The position numbers were made by a program, and so were the translations under genes. DNA of 13,939 nt from CAYRTD01 sp964426915. Its GTDB lineage: Bacteria > Bacteroidota > Bacteroidia > Bacteroidales > GCA-2748055. The notes beneath the pieces are model-generated. The model searched no databases and was not told the origin of the DNA. It saw only the letters and a list, made by a program, of their open reading frames with translations. Shown piece by piece: positions 1 through 8,193 of the stretch. The stretch spans positions 1 to 13,939 of the forward strand of contig CAYRTD010000110.1 of the NCBI GenBank assembly GCA_964426915.1, given 5' to 3'. Each line of letters opens with the position of its first letter. The first letter of the stretch is position 1.

Positions 1-209
1 ATTTTTGGGGCGAGCATAACGCAGATAGCGGACTTTATGGACAAACACTAATTAGTGTCCGTCAATAAAGTCGAGAGTCTGTTCCGATAGCTATCGGAAC
101 ATAATGTTCGAGATCAAGGCGCGCAAAAATTTTAAACCGCAGTATACTAGCGTATATGAGGATTTAAAATTTTTGCAGCAACGCAGATATCGGACATTAT
201 GGACAGACT
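1..209. repeat. Palindrome-rich intergenic repeat, tandem units entering the window
   Basis: Two direct copies of a 37-bp segment lie at 18-54 and 180-216 and match at 33 of 37 positions. Between them are an imperfect inverted repeat at 31-72 (outer arms GACTTTAT/ATAAAGTC, centre ACACTAATTAGTGT), a perfect 20-bp palindrome at 81-100 (GTTCCGATAGCTATCGGAAC), and a large hairpin with perfect 14-nt arms at 123-136 and 163-176. The first bases of the window (ATTTTTG) match the right arm of that hairpin. The window therefore seems to start inside a preceding unit of about 165 bp. No gene is seen here. The segment lies just downstream of the receiver-kinase gene, so its hairpins could also end that transcript, although no clean T-tract terminator was found. 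Confidence 0.75.
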
Positions 210-1331
210 CTAATTAATTGGCAGCATTACTTTAAATAAGCTTCCCTTATCAGGATAACTGTCTACCATAATTTTTCCATGATAAATATCGGTAATTTTC
301 CTTACAATAGACAGCCCCAATCCGGATCCATGAATATTTTTTGTTTTTTCATTTCTGATCCTCACAAACTCCTTGAACAGTTGGTTGACCTCTTCCTCTT
401 TCATTCCTATTCCGGTATCTTCTATCTCGATGATAACCATCCCTTCATTTTTATATATCCTGACATCGACTTTTCCGTCATTCCGGTTATATTTAACCGC
501 ATTTGAAAGCAAATTGTTCAGAATTATCTCCATGTCATAGGGATCGGCATTGATATTAATATCAGGTTCTGCATTCAGACTAATTTTAATATTCTTTTGA
601 ATCGCATAAGGTTTTACTGTACTGATGGAAAGTTTGGCAATATTACGCAGATTTACCTCCTCAATTTTCTCCTCTTTTTTTTCCAAACGTATCTTGGTAA
701 AATCGAGCAGATCCATCGTCAGATTTCTCATTGCCTGTATGCGTTCAAGGCTCCTGTCGACCATCTGCATATAATTTTCCAGATCATCCCCGGCCTTTTT
801 TTCCTTCATCAGTAAAAGATAACCTTCAACTGCATTAAGGGGTGATTTTAATTCATGAGAAAGAATCGAAAGGAATTGATAGCGAATCCGTTTTCCTTCA
901 TTTTTCATTTTCCTTGTAATCCTCTTAAGGAAAAGCTGCTTGGATATGGTATCGATTGATGCTTTGAGTTCCTGGGGAGTAAATGGTTTGGGGATAAAAT
1001 CATAGGCTCCGTCGTGTGTTGCCTTAACCGCAATCTCAAGTGATGCATAAGAAGTTATCATTGTCACCATAATATCATAGTTTTTCTTTCTGATATATTC
1101 CAGTACCTCCATACCTTTTATGCCGGGTAGTTTATTGTCAAGAAGCACAATATCGGGTTTCATTTTATCTATGATATCGATACCTTCCTCACCAGTACTG
1201 GCTTCCAGGCACTTAAAACCAAAATCATCATCCATAAAAGGATAACTAACAAAATGTTTACTCAGTATACGACTCACACCCGATCGTATTCCGGGTTCAT
1301 CATCAACAACCAAAATTTTGAGATACTCCAT
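210..1331 (-). CDS. Receiver-histidine kinase hybrid (REC-HisKA-HATPase)
   Basis: This 373-aa cytoplasmic protein has a receiver domain at the N terminus (about residues 4-125) and a histidine kinase core behind it. In the receiver, acidic D10/D11, phospho-acceptor D65, T93 and K115 (KPF) are all visible. The kinase has an H-box with phospho-His H159 (SHELKSP), an N-box (NNLLSNAVKYN), a G1 box (DTGIG) and a G2 box (GSGLGLS). There are no transmembrane segments and no sensor domain other than the receiver. An order with the receiver before the kinase suggests it is switched by an upstream kinase, plausibly the hydrogenase-kinase fusion encoded two genes upstream; that partnership is inferred. 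It is the last gene of the leftward cluster, 37 nt after the single-domain receiver gene. Its TAG stop lies inside a copy of the intergenic repeat. Confidence 0.93.
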   Translation of the reverse strand: MEYLKILVVDDEPGIRSGVSRILSKHFVSYPFMDDDFGFKCLEASTGEEGIDIIDKMKPDIVLLDNKLPGIKGMEVLEYIRKKNYDIMVTMITSYASLEIAVKATHDGAYDFIPKPFTPQELKASIDTISKQLFLKRITRKMKNEGKRIRYQFLSILSHELKSPLNAVEGYLLLMKEKKAGDDLENYMQMVDRSLERIQAMRNLTMDLLDFTKIRLEKKEEKIEEVNLRNIAKLSISTVKPYAIQKNIKISLNAEPDININADPYDMEIILNNLLSNAVKYNRNDGKVDVRIYKNEGMVIIEIEDTGIGMKEEEVNQLFKEFVRIRNEKTKNIHGSGLGLSIVRKITDIYHGKIMVDSYPDKGSLFKVMLPIN

Positions 1332-1368
1332 ATTCTATTCTTTGATGATATTCAGAAAAAACATAGGT

Positions 1369-1755
1369 TTAATCAATTAGTTTTTCTATTTCCATTTTCA
1401 ATTGCTCGGGCCGGATTCCTTTTTCCAGGTACTGATCGGCTTTGATCCAGCTCTGCTCCTCCTCCGAGCCGATCCCGAAAGACATTCCTGTTTCTGCAGA
1501 AACAGCTGTAGAAATGATTACCGGGACATTAGGATATTTATTTTTCAGCTTATAGGACAATATGAATCCACTGTCATCCTTTTCCATCATAAGATCCAGA
1601 ATAGCCAGATCCGGCTTGGTCTTATTCAGGATTTCTTCAGCCTCGGCCTGGTTTTCCGCTGTGATTACTTCATAACCCCAGCTCTGGATATGCATTTTTT
1701 GCTGAAAAAGATAATCAAAATCATCATCGACAATAAGAATAGTTTTTTTTTCCAT
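1369..1755 (-). CDS. Single-domain response regulator (CheY-like receiver)
   Basis: This 128-aa protein is a receiver domain and nothing else. It shows the acidic triad D10-D12, phospho-acceptor D54 (LAILDLMM) and a switch Ser/Thr in VIISTAVS. The conserved lysine appears in YLEKGI, where the usual KP is KG. The loop between the switch strand and that lysine is longer than in CheY (about 20 residues, AETGMSF through SWIKAD), as in some receivers paired with particular kinases. It has no DNA-binding or enzymatic output domain. The gene begins 6 nt after the stop of the hydrogenase-histidine kinase fusion, so it is the obvious phospho-acceptor for that kinase. It probably passes phosphate on or acts through protein contact; this role is inferred from position. 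Confidence 0.92.
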   Translation of the reverse strand: MEKKTILIVDDDFDYLFQQKMHIQSWGYEVITAENQAEAEEILNKTKPDLAILDLMMEKDDSGFILSYKLKNKYPNVPVIISTAVSAETGMSFGIGSEEEQSWIKADQYLEKGIRPEQLKMEIEKLID

Positions 1756-1761
1756 ATCAGG

Positions 1762-3753
1762 TTAAAATTGTGATCTTCTGGGTAATTTAATAGTAAAACT
1801 AGTAAAGGTCGGTCCTTTGACCGGATCTGCATTGGATTCCACATCAATTTTCCCCTTGTGCATCTTAACAACTCCGTATGCTGTAGCCAATCCCAGCCCT
1901 GTACCTTTTCCTATTCCCTTTGTTGTAAAGAAAGGTTCAAAAACTTTTTCAAGGTCACTTTCACTGATCCCTGTTCCGCTATCTGATATTTTCAGTATTA
2001 CCTGGTTTTCGTTATCCCTTAATTGTATTTGCAGATTCCCACCTCCTGGCATGGCCTCAAAAGCATTTCGTATAAGATTGGATACCACCTGAACCATTTG
2101 TTCCTGATCTATTTCTGCAAAAGGATCTTTTAGGGATGAGTCAACCTCCAGTTCTACATTTCGCGGTTTTATAACTGAATCAAGACTCAGACGAAGCAAT
2201 TCTTCAATATCTGTAAGCTGATAATTCACCTGGTTTTTTCTGGCAAAATTCAGTAAGCCACCTACAATAGACTTACACCTTTCAGCCTGTTCAGCCACCA
2301 GTTTCAGATCGGCATAATCCTGTGAACTTTCATCTGTTTCTTCCAAAAGTATATTTGCATACATAATAACTACCCCCAGGGGATTATTAAGTTCATGTGC
2401 AATACCTGCTGATAACTGGCCCATATGTGCAAGCTTTTCCGTTTGTTTCAGTGCCTGCTTCATTGATAACAGCTTCTCATTGGATACTGCAATATCCTTA
2501 AGAGAAGTGTGCAATTTTTCAATGGTATTCGGAAGACACATTTCAGTCTCTGCCAAACCTTTAGTTATAGCTATGGCATGATTTCGACAGGTGTCATATC
2601 CACAGGCACCGCAATTTAAATGCTCTTTCTCTGATGATTTGTCCATTTTCCTGAGCACTTCCCGGATTTCAGCTTCAGTGGGGTCTTTCATACGCTGATC
2701 ATTCACGGAAAAGCTCTGACTCATATCTATCGTCTCTCCGTCTTTCATCGCTTTTTCCCACTCATTATGATCCAGGTTCTTAAGTTTGTCAATAACGTAA
2801 TTGGTAACCAATGTTCTTCTTTCAAACTTATTTCCCTTTTCCGATGTACCCGGTCCCATTATGCAACCTTCACAACAGAGCAACTCCAGATGTTCGGATT
2901 CAATAAAACCCATCTTGTATTCCCTGACTGCTTCCTGGAAATCTATTCGTCCTTCTGCAACAATTACATTTCTTTCCAACTCATCCTCCCGTGAACTGAC
3001 AGTTTGCAGAAGTCCCCGGCTTACCGGAAAAATGGCTCCCTTACCCGCGTGAGGAGGGTCAAAGCCTGAACTGAGTCCTTTTCCCCTGCTAATTCCTTTT
3101 TTCCTGAACAACTCCCGTAATTCTAAAAAAGTGATCTGTTCATCAATCTCCCGTGATTCGGCTTTTTTTGCGATGCAGGGACCAATAAATACTATTTTTA
3201 CATTTTTTTTATTGATAGATCTCAGATAACGGGATAAAGCTACCATTGGAGATACAACCGGAGCAAGATTTCCACTTATTTCCGGGTGATATTTTTCAAT
3301 ATAAGATACAATAGCCGGGCAATCGGAAGATATATAGCCTTTTGCTTTTTTGGAATTCATGATTTTCCGGTATTCGCGGGCAACAAGATCTGCACCGAAT
3401 CCAACTTCCACAACCTTGTCGAAGCCAAGTTCTCTTATCATTCCAATCAGTTCATGATAATCATCAAATTCCTTAAATTCAGATATAAAGCTTGGGGCCA
3501 GCATAGCGATCACAGGATTATCGCTTTTCAGTATTTTCAATACATCTCCCGATGAATTCAAAAATGATTTTGCGCCCTGACTGCAGACCCTGGTACAATT
3601 ACCACAGGCTATGCATCTTTCCTGTATTACTTCAGCCTGGCCATTCACTATCTTAATCGCCTTAACCGGACATTCTCTCACGCATGTATAACAAACCCTG
3701 CACCGGTCTTTTATGGTGTATACGAGTACCTTATTATCCTTTTTGGTCAGCAT
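1762..3753 (-). CDS. Sensory [FeFe]-hydrogenase-like protein fused to a histidine kinase (HydS1)
   Basis: This 663-aa cytoplasmic protein combines a hydrogenase-fold sensor with a kinase. Domains in order are two [4Fe-4S] ferredoxin motifs (C18/21/24/28 and C47/50/53/57), an iron-hydrogenase large-subunit domain (about 80-320), a further Fe-S motif (CGACGYDTC, C381/384/389 plus C406), a short coiled linker, then HisKA (phospho-His H453 in AHELNNP) and HATPase_c (N-box N563, DSGTG at 591-595, FEPFFTTK, GKGTGLGLA). Likely H-cluster ligands are retained: C145 (SSDCP), C193 (GPCIAKK), C293 and C297 (CCEGC). The catalytic proton-relay Cys is D144, and the MPC motif is GPC, both atypical of enzymes and typical of putative sensory groups C/D. 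It follows hydA by 21 nt with an AAGGG-like ribosome site. The role, H2 or redox control of the kinase, is inferred. Assignment to group C or D is uncertain. Confidence 0.9.
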   Translation of the reverse strand: MLTKKDNKVLVYTIKDRCRVCYTCVRECPVKAIKIVNGQAEVIQERCIACGNCTRVCSQGAKSFLNSSGDVLKILKSDNPVIAMLAPSFISEFKEFDDYHELIGMIRELGFDKVVEVGFGADLVAREYRKIMNSKKAKGYISSDCPAIVSYIEKYHPEISGNLAPVVSPMVALSRYLRSINKKNVKIVFIGPCIAKKAESREIDEQITFLELRELFRKKGISRGKGLSSGFDPPHAGKGAIFPVSRGLLQTVSSREDELERNVIVAEGRIDFQEAVREYKMGFIESEHLELLCCEGCIMGPGTSEKGNKFERRTLVTNYVIDKLKNLDHNEWEKAMKDGETIDMSQSFSVNDQRMKDPTEAEIREVLRKMDKSSEKEHLNCGACGYDTCRNHAIAITKGLAETEMCLPNTIEKLHTSLKDIAVSNEKLLSMKQALKQTEKLAHMGQLSAGIAHELNNPLGVVIMYANILLEETDESSQDYADLKLVAEQAERCKSIVGGLLNFARKNQVNYQLTDIEELLRLSLDSVIKPRNVELEVDSSLKDPFAEIDQEQMVQVVSNLIRNAFEAMPGGGNLQIQLRDNENQVILKISDSGTGISESDLEKVFEPFFTTKGIGKGTGLGLATAYGVVKMHKGKIDVESNADPVKGPTFTSFTIKLPRRSQF

Positions 3754-3774
3754 AAAATTCCCTTCAAAACCCGA

Positions 3775-5499
3775 TTAAATTAATACGTCACGGCTTGAGT
3801 ATTGCGTGTAAATTTCTTTTCTGCACTTCTCGCTTCCGGGCTTTTCATAATAACTTTCATATGCCTGTAGGATTTGCGGATTTTTATGTGCAAGTTTTAT
3901 TATCTCTTTGTTGTCTGTATCATACAAAGCTTTTGCCCGTTTTTTTATATTCACCTCTTCACTTTTGATAGGTTGACCTCCACCATTAACACAGCCTCCG
4001 GTACAGGCCATTATTTCAATAATATCGTAATGTTTTTTACCTGATCTTACTGCATCAAGAAGATTTACTGCAGCAGCCATGCCGCTTACTGCAGCTATAT
4101 TGAGCTCTTTTCGTCCTACTTTTACCGACAATTCCTTTAACCCGCGGGTGCTTCGTAGTTTATTCATTCGCACCGAATCCGGATTTTTGCCTGTTATCCT
4201 GTAATAAACTGTTCTCATGAGCGCCTCCAGGCTTCCTCCGCTTACTCCAAAAAGTTTACCTGCAGAAGACATTGCTCCCATTGGTTCATCAGGAGGTTCA
4301 GGATCAAGATGATCCATGTCAATTCCATGTAATTTAACTAGTCTGACAAATTCCCTTATAGTTAAAACACTATCAATATCCTGGATGCCCTTATTGGTCA
4401 TTTCCACCCTCTGAGCTTCAAATTTTTTAGCCGTACATGGCATTATAGAAACGGAATAAATGTTTTCGGCTTTAATACCGGTCACAGAAGGAAGATAGTT
4501 TCTGATTGCCGACCCCATAATCTGTTGGGGAGATCTTAGCTTACTGAGATTCGCAAGAAGGTCAGGATAATATTGTTCGGCAAATTTTACCCAAGCCGGG
4601 CAACAACTTGTAAGGAAAGGAATGTTTTCACCCTTTTCCATCCGGTCAATAAATTCTGAAGCTTGCTCAACTATTTGCAGATCTGCCGCGAAAGAAGTTT
4701 CAAAAACTCTGTCAAATCCGATTTTCCTCAAAGCTGCATTGATGATCCCATTTACATCTGTTCCGTTTTTCAATCCGAACTCTTCAGCCACCGATGATGA
4801 AATTGTAGGAGAATACTGAACTACCTTAATTTTCTCCGGATCATCAATTATACGGTCAAGTTCCGCATATTCAATTCTTTCCGTAAGGGCCCCGGTTGGA
4901 CAAAACATAACACATTGACCACAATTAATACAATTTGAAAAATTCAGCGGTTTATCCATGGCAGTGGATATTATCAGGTCACTGCCTCTTTTCGTGAAAC
5001 CAAGCGTGGTCGCAGCCTGTCGTTCTTCACATACTCGCACGCAACGACCGCATAAAATGCATTTTGCCGGATCCCTGATAACGCTAATCCCTGATTTATC
5101 AATTTTATGCTTACTTTTCGAACCCGGGATCCTTCTCTCTCTTACATTTAAGTCTTCAGCATGCTTCTGCAACTCGCAGTTGCCGTTTCGCTCACAATAC
5201 AAACAGTCGTCAGGATGATTGGAAAGCAAGAGTTCCACGATAGTTTTTCTGGATTTCAAAACCCGTGGTGAATGTGTTTTTATTTTCATCCATTCTTCTA
5301 CCGGGTGAGAACAGGAAGGGATCAGGCTTTTCTTCCCCTCAACTTCTACAATACACATCCTGCAGGCTCCGGTGGGTGTAAAATCCTTCATATTACATAG
5401 CGTAGGTACTCTTATACCGTTCCTCCTCAAGGCGGAAAGTATGGTCTCCCCCTTATTTGCCTGAATTTCCTGATTATTTACCTGTATATTAAAAACCAT
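3775..5499 (-). CDS. hydA: [FeFe] hydrogenase catalytic subunit, NAD(H)-linked trimeric type
   Basis: This 574-aa catalytic subunit makes or oxidises H2 at an H-cluster. It has an N-terminal [2Fe-2S] domain (C35, C46, C49, C63), a His-Cys3 [4Fe-4S] site (H95, C99, C102, C108), two [4Fe-4S] motifs (C147/150/153/157 and C190/193/196/200), and all three H-cluster loops: TSCCPAW (C299, C300), MPCTAKK (M353, C355) and MACTGGC (C499, C503). The proton-relay cysteine C299 and nearby acidic residues (E278, E282) are present, so it should be active. The C-terminal small-subunit tail ends YSSRDVLI, with no extra C-terminal [2Fe-2S] domain as in the longer Thermotoga HydA. Together with adjacent hydB and hydC it fits the soluble group A3 enzyme that couples H2 to NAD(H) and ferredoxin. 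No HydE/F/G maturase genes lie in the window. Confidence 0.96.
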   Translation of the reverse strand: MVFNIQVNNQEIQANKGETILSALRRNGIRVPTLCNMKDFTPTGACRMCIVEVEGKKSLIPSCSHPVEEWMKIKTHSPRVLKSRKTIVELLLSNHPDDCLYCERNGNCELQKHAEDLNVRERRIPGSKSKHKIDKSGISVIRDPAKCILCGRCVRVCEERQAATTLGFTKRGSDLIISTAMDKPLNFSNCINCGQCVMFCPTGALTERIEYAELDRIIDDPEKIKVVQYSPTISSSVAEEFGLKNGTDVNGIINAALRKIGFDRVFETSFAADLQIVEQASEFIDRMEKGENIPFLTSCCPAWVKFAEQYYPDLLANLSKLRSPQQIMGSAIRNYLPSVTGIKAENIYSVSIMPCTAKKFEAQRVEMTNKGIQDIDSVLTIREFVRLVKLHGIDMDHLDPEPPDEPMGAMSSAGKLFGVSGGSLEALMRTVYYRITGKNPDSVRMNKLRSTRGLKELSVKVGRKELNIAAVSGMAAAVNLLDAVRSGKKHYDIIEIMACTGGCVNGGGQPIKSEEVNIKKRAKALYDTDNKEIIKLAHKNPQILQAYESYYEKPGSEKCRKEIYTQYSSRDVLI

Positions 5500-5718
5500 T
5501 TTTTTATCTAATTAATTCTTTACAGAATATTTCTGTCCCACTCTACTTTATGGACAGACTCTATTTAGTATCCGGTTCATAACCGGGCTTGCGGGGCTCA
5601 GCTAAGCGTTTTTTAAGCCCTGCCGCTTAAGGCAGAACAAGTTAAACGAGTTTACTGCCAGTCCCGATATTTCGGGATATACCATTTTAGTTCGACGCCA
5701 GATGAATAAAAACAAACA
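5500..5718. repeat. Repeat-bearing gap between hydB and hydA
   Basis: This 219-bp gap interrupts an otherwise tight gene series. It contains TTATGGACAGACTCTA at 5548-5563, identical to 197-212 in the left-edge repeat and followed by a similar TTTAGTATCCGG. It also holds GGGCTT/AAGCCC arms (5585-5590 and 5615-5620), a small TGCC/GGCA hairpin (5621-5634) and a TCCCGA-TATT-TCGGGA inverted repeat (5662-5677). No gene was found. The hairpins have no following T-tract on the minus strand, so this is better read as an inserted repeat or an mRNA-stability or processing segment than as a strong terminator. Confidence 0.6.
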
Positions 5719-7677
5719 TTAGTTGTATTTAATTGCACTAAATTTACAGGACTCAAAACAAATTCCGCAGCCTATACATTTTTCCTGTACAATAAAATAA
5801 GGATGAAGACTTGTGCCTATTATTGCATCTGCCGGACATTTTTTAGCACATACGGAACAACCCGTACACAGATCCACATCAATATAATAAGTTCGTAATT
5901 CAGTACATACATTCGCCCGGCATTTTCTGTCGAAAATATGTTCCTCGTATTCATCCCTGTAAAACTTCAATGTGCTTAAAACCGGATTAGGCGCATTCTG
6001 TCCCAATCCGCAAAGAGAAGTATCCTTCATAACCTCCGAAAGACTTTCCAGTTGCATTACTCCTTTAAAGCGCTCCAAAGTAGCCCTTGGATTACTATCA
6101 TCCATAGGCTTTTTTGTAATGCTCTCCAGTATTTCAGACATTCTGCGTGTACCTTCCCTGCAAGGTATACACTTGCCACAACTCTGTTTTTCCATGAAGG
6201 TCATGTAATACTTTACCATATCCAGAACACAAATGTCTTCATCAATCACCACAATGCCTCCACTTCCCATTTTCATCCCTTTTTCGGCAAAGGCTTCAAA
6301 ACTAAGATCTATATCCATCTCACTTTCAGGAAGAATATAACCGGTTGGACCTCCGATCTGAACCCCTTTAAATTTTTTACCTTCTTTTACACCTCCCGAA
6401 ATTCTGAAAATCAAATCTTTGAGATTGGTTCCCAGGGGAACTTCTATAAGTCCCGGATATTCAGCCTTACCCGAGATAGCAAATATTTTTGTTCCGTAAT
6501 TATTTTCGATTCCGATGGTTTTGTATTTCTTGGGACCCCTTCCGATAATATAAGGAACGTTCGAAAGGGTTTCTACATTATTGATCACAGTTGGCATCTT
6601 ATGCAAACCCGATGTTGCAGGATAGGGAGGCTTGGATTTTGGCATTCCCCTTCTCCCTTCAAGGCTTTTGATAAGTGCTGTTTCCTCACCGCAAACAAAT
6701 GCTCCGGGACCTTTTCTAACTGTAATATCAAGGTTGAAACCGCTACCGTAAATATTATGACCAATCAATCCATAGGCATAAGCCCGCTGAATAGCCTCCT
6801 CAATCCTTCGAATTGCCTGCGTGTATTCGGAACGTATATAAATATATGCCCTTGCCGCTCCGATGGCATATGAGGCAATACAAATTCCTTCGAGGAGCAA
6901 ATGAGGATTACCCTCCATGATCGCTCTGTCCATAAATGCACCCGGATCACTTTCCTCAGCATTGCATACAAGATATTTCTGATCGGCCGGGGCAGAATAC
7001 GCCACTTTCCATTTGCTTCCGGTAAGAAAACCACTCCCCGATCTCCCTCTGAGACCACTATCTTCTATAATATCACATATTTCCTGATATGTGTAATGAC
7101 GGATGGTTTTAATAAAAGCCTTATATCCGTTTTTGGCAATATATTCTTCAATGCTGGAAGGATCGATGAACCCGCAATCGGCTAAAATGATTCTTTCCTG
7201 ATTTCTGAAAAAATCAAGTTCTCTGAGAAAAGCCGCTCCCTTATAGGCCTCCTGCTTATCAGTTTTGATCTGACCAAGAAAATTATCCGGAGGAACCGAA
7301 TTATGAAAAATATCATCCAGCAATAGGGTAACATTTCCCCTGTCAACATTCCGGAAAAACACCCTTGACCGGCCGGGCATCTGTATACTTACCACGGGCT
7401 CAGTATTAGATATACCCAGACAACCCGAGCGCAGGACCTCTGCTGAGATCTCTCTCTCTTCCAGATATTCATCTATTGCCTTCAGGGTTTCTTCGGCACC
7501 CGCTACAATGGCAGCAGTTCCGGTACTAACGGTTATAACCGGTTTATCTGTTTTTACACGTGAAAGCTTTTCAACAAGAGATTGCATTCCAATACTATAT
7601 TCAACCTGTTCGAGTTGAACAATTTCTTTCAATTCCGGAAGAATCTCTTTTGCACCTGTCATCACTTCCATATTCAT
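5719..7677 (-). CDS. hydB: NuoF-like flavoprotein subunit of the [FeFe] hydrogenase
   Basis: This 652-aa subunit carries the FMN and NAD(H) site of the trimeric hydrogenase. It shows the nucleotide/FMN motifs SGLRGRSGSGF, VCNAEESDPGAF and GAFVCGEETALI, the NuoF [4Fe-4S] motif SCGKCIPCREGT with its distal Cys in LCGLGQ, and a C-terminal pair of [4Fe-4S] motifs (CTGCSVCAKKCP and CIGCGICFESC). The N-terminal thioredoxin-like [2Fe-2S] domain usual in HydB is degenerate: the C-x4-C pair is S51 and A56, and the second pair is C86 with S90, so only one of four ligands survives. The flavin loop also reads GRSGSGF rather than the common GRGGxGF. The gene overlaps hydC by 4 nt (ATGA). ATG codons at residues 1 and 3 are both possible starts. 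Confidence 0.95.
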   Translation of the reverse strand: MNMEVMTGAKEILPELKEIVQLEQVEYSIGMQSLVEKLSRVKTDKPVITVSTGTAAIVAGAEETLKAIDEYLEEREISAEVLRSGCLGISNTEPVVSIQMPGRSRVFFRNVDRGNVTLLLDDIFHNSVPPDNFLGQIKTDKQEAYKGAAFLRELDFFRNQERIILADCGFIDPSSIEEYIAKNGYKAFIKTIRHYTYQEICDIIEDSGLRGRSGSGFLTGSKWKVAYSAPADQKYLVCNAEESDPGAFMDRAIMEGNPHLLLEGICIASYAIGAARAYIYIRSEYTQAIRRIEEAIQRAYAYGLIGHNIYGSGFNLDITVRKGPGAFVCGEETALIKSLEGRRGMPKSKPPYPATSGLHKMPTVINNVETLSNVPYIIGRGPKKYKTIGIENNYGTKIFAISGKAEYPGLIEVPLGTNLKDLIFRISGGVKEGKKFKGVQIGGPTGYILPESEMDIDLSFEAFAEKGMKMGSGGIVVIDEDICVLDMVKYYMTFMEKQSCGKCIPCREGTRRMSEILESITKKPMDDSNPRATLERFKGVMQLESLSEVMKDTSLCGLGQNAPNPVLSTLKFYRDEYEEHIFDRKCRANVCTELRTYYIDVDLCTGCSVCAKKCPADAIIGTSLHPYFIVQEKCIGCGICFESCKFSAIKYN

Positions 7678-8153
7678 GCCTTATCCCTGATATTATTTAT
7701 TAATTTCTTTAGTGATCTTTTATCCATTCCCGCATGATACTCATCATTAACCGATATTACCGGGGCATAACCACATGCCCCGATACAGGATAATACCTCC
7801 AGACTAAATAACCCGTCCCGACTGGTCTCCCCATCTCTGATATTCACCAGCTTTTCTATTTCCTTAAGAATTGATCCGGACCCTTCCATATGACAACCCG
7901 TACCATCACATACCCTGATATGATATTTCCCAGGGGGAGTAAAACGAAACTGATTATAAAATGTAGCCAAACCATATACCTTGGTTGCAGGAAGTCCAAG
8001 GTACCTTCCAATCTGACTGATCGATTCTTCCGATAAATAACCGAATTCATCCTGTACCTTTTGTAAAATAGGAATCAGGGATTCACGATTGAGATTAGGA
8101 AACTCTTTTAAAATTAAAGCTATATCGTCGGACTTTTCCATATATTTATCCAT
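7674..8153 (-). CDS. hydC: NuoE-like [2Fe-2S] subunit of the [FeFe] hydrogenase
   Basis: This 159-aa thioredoxin-fold [2Fe-2S] subunit (24-kDa complex I subunit family) passes electrons between HydB and the rest of the enzyme. It has the N-terminal helical bundle (PILQKVQDEFGYLSEESI, then VYGLATFYNQF) and the complete C-x4-C ... C-x3-C set (CDGTGC and CIGAC). In the longest reading frame, which starts at a TTG at 8165, these are C86, C91, C127 and C131; subtract four for the start used here. I chose the ATG at 8151-8153 over that TTG because ATG is far commoner, and it leaves a leader of about 20 nt from the candidate -7 box at 8179-8186. It is the first gene of the leftward operon and ends in an ATGA overlap with hydB. 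Confidence 0.92.
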   Translation of the reverse strand: MDKYMEKSDDIALILKEFPNLNRESLIPILQKVQDEFGYLSEESISQIGRYLGLPATKVYGLATFYNQFRFTPPGKYHIRVCDGTGCHMEGSGSILKEIEKLVNIRDGETSRDGLFSLEVLSCIGACGYAPVISVNDEYHAGMDKRSLKKLINNIRDKA

Positions 8154-8178
8154 CGGGTAAAACAAAAATCAATCTAAA

Positions 8179-8186
8179 CAAATATA
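8179..8186 (-). promoter_or_regulatory. Candidate -7 promoter element for hydC-hydB-hydA
   Basis: Read on the minus strand this is TATATTTG, a perfect match to the Bacteroidetes -7 consensus TAnnTTTG. It lies about 26 bp upstream of the chosen hydC start. A possible -33 TTG is at 8211-8213, but the 24-bp spacer is longer than the usual 19-21, so the -33 assignment is weak. Confidence 0.45.
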
Positions 8187-8193
8187 TAAATTT

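Noticed and set aside
1..216. CRISPR array
   Set aside because: The repeated units are about 165 bp and palindrome-rich, with no short regular repeats and unique spacers, and no cas genes are nearby.
6052..6873. 273-codon open frame on the plus strand opposite hydB
   Set aside because: It lies wholly antisense to a strongly conserved gene, has no domain similarity and no ribosome site. It is a shadow frame.
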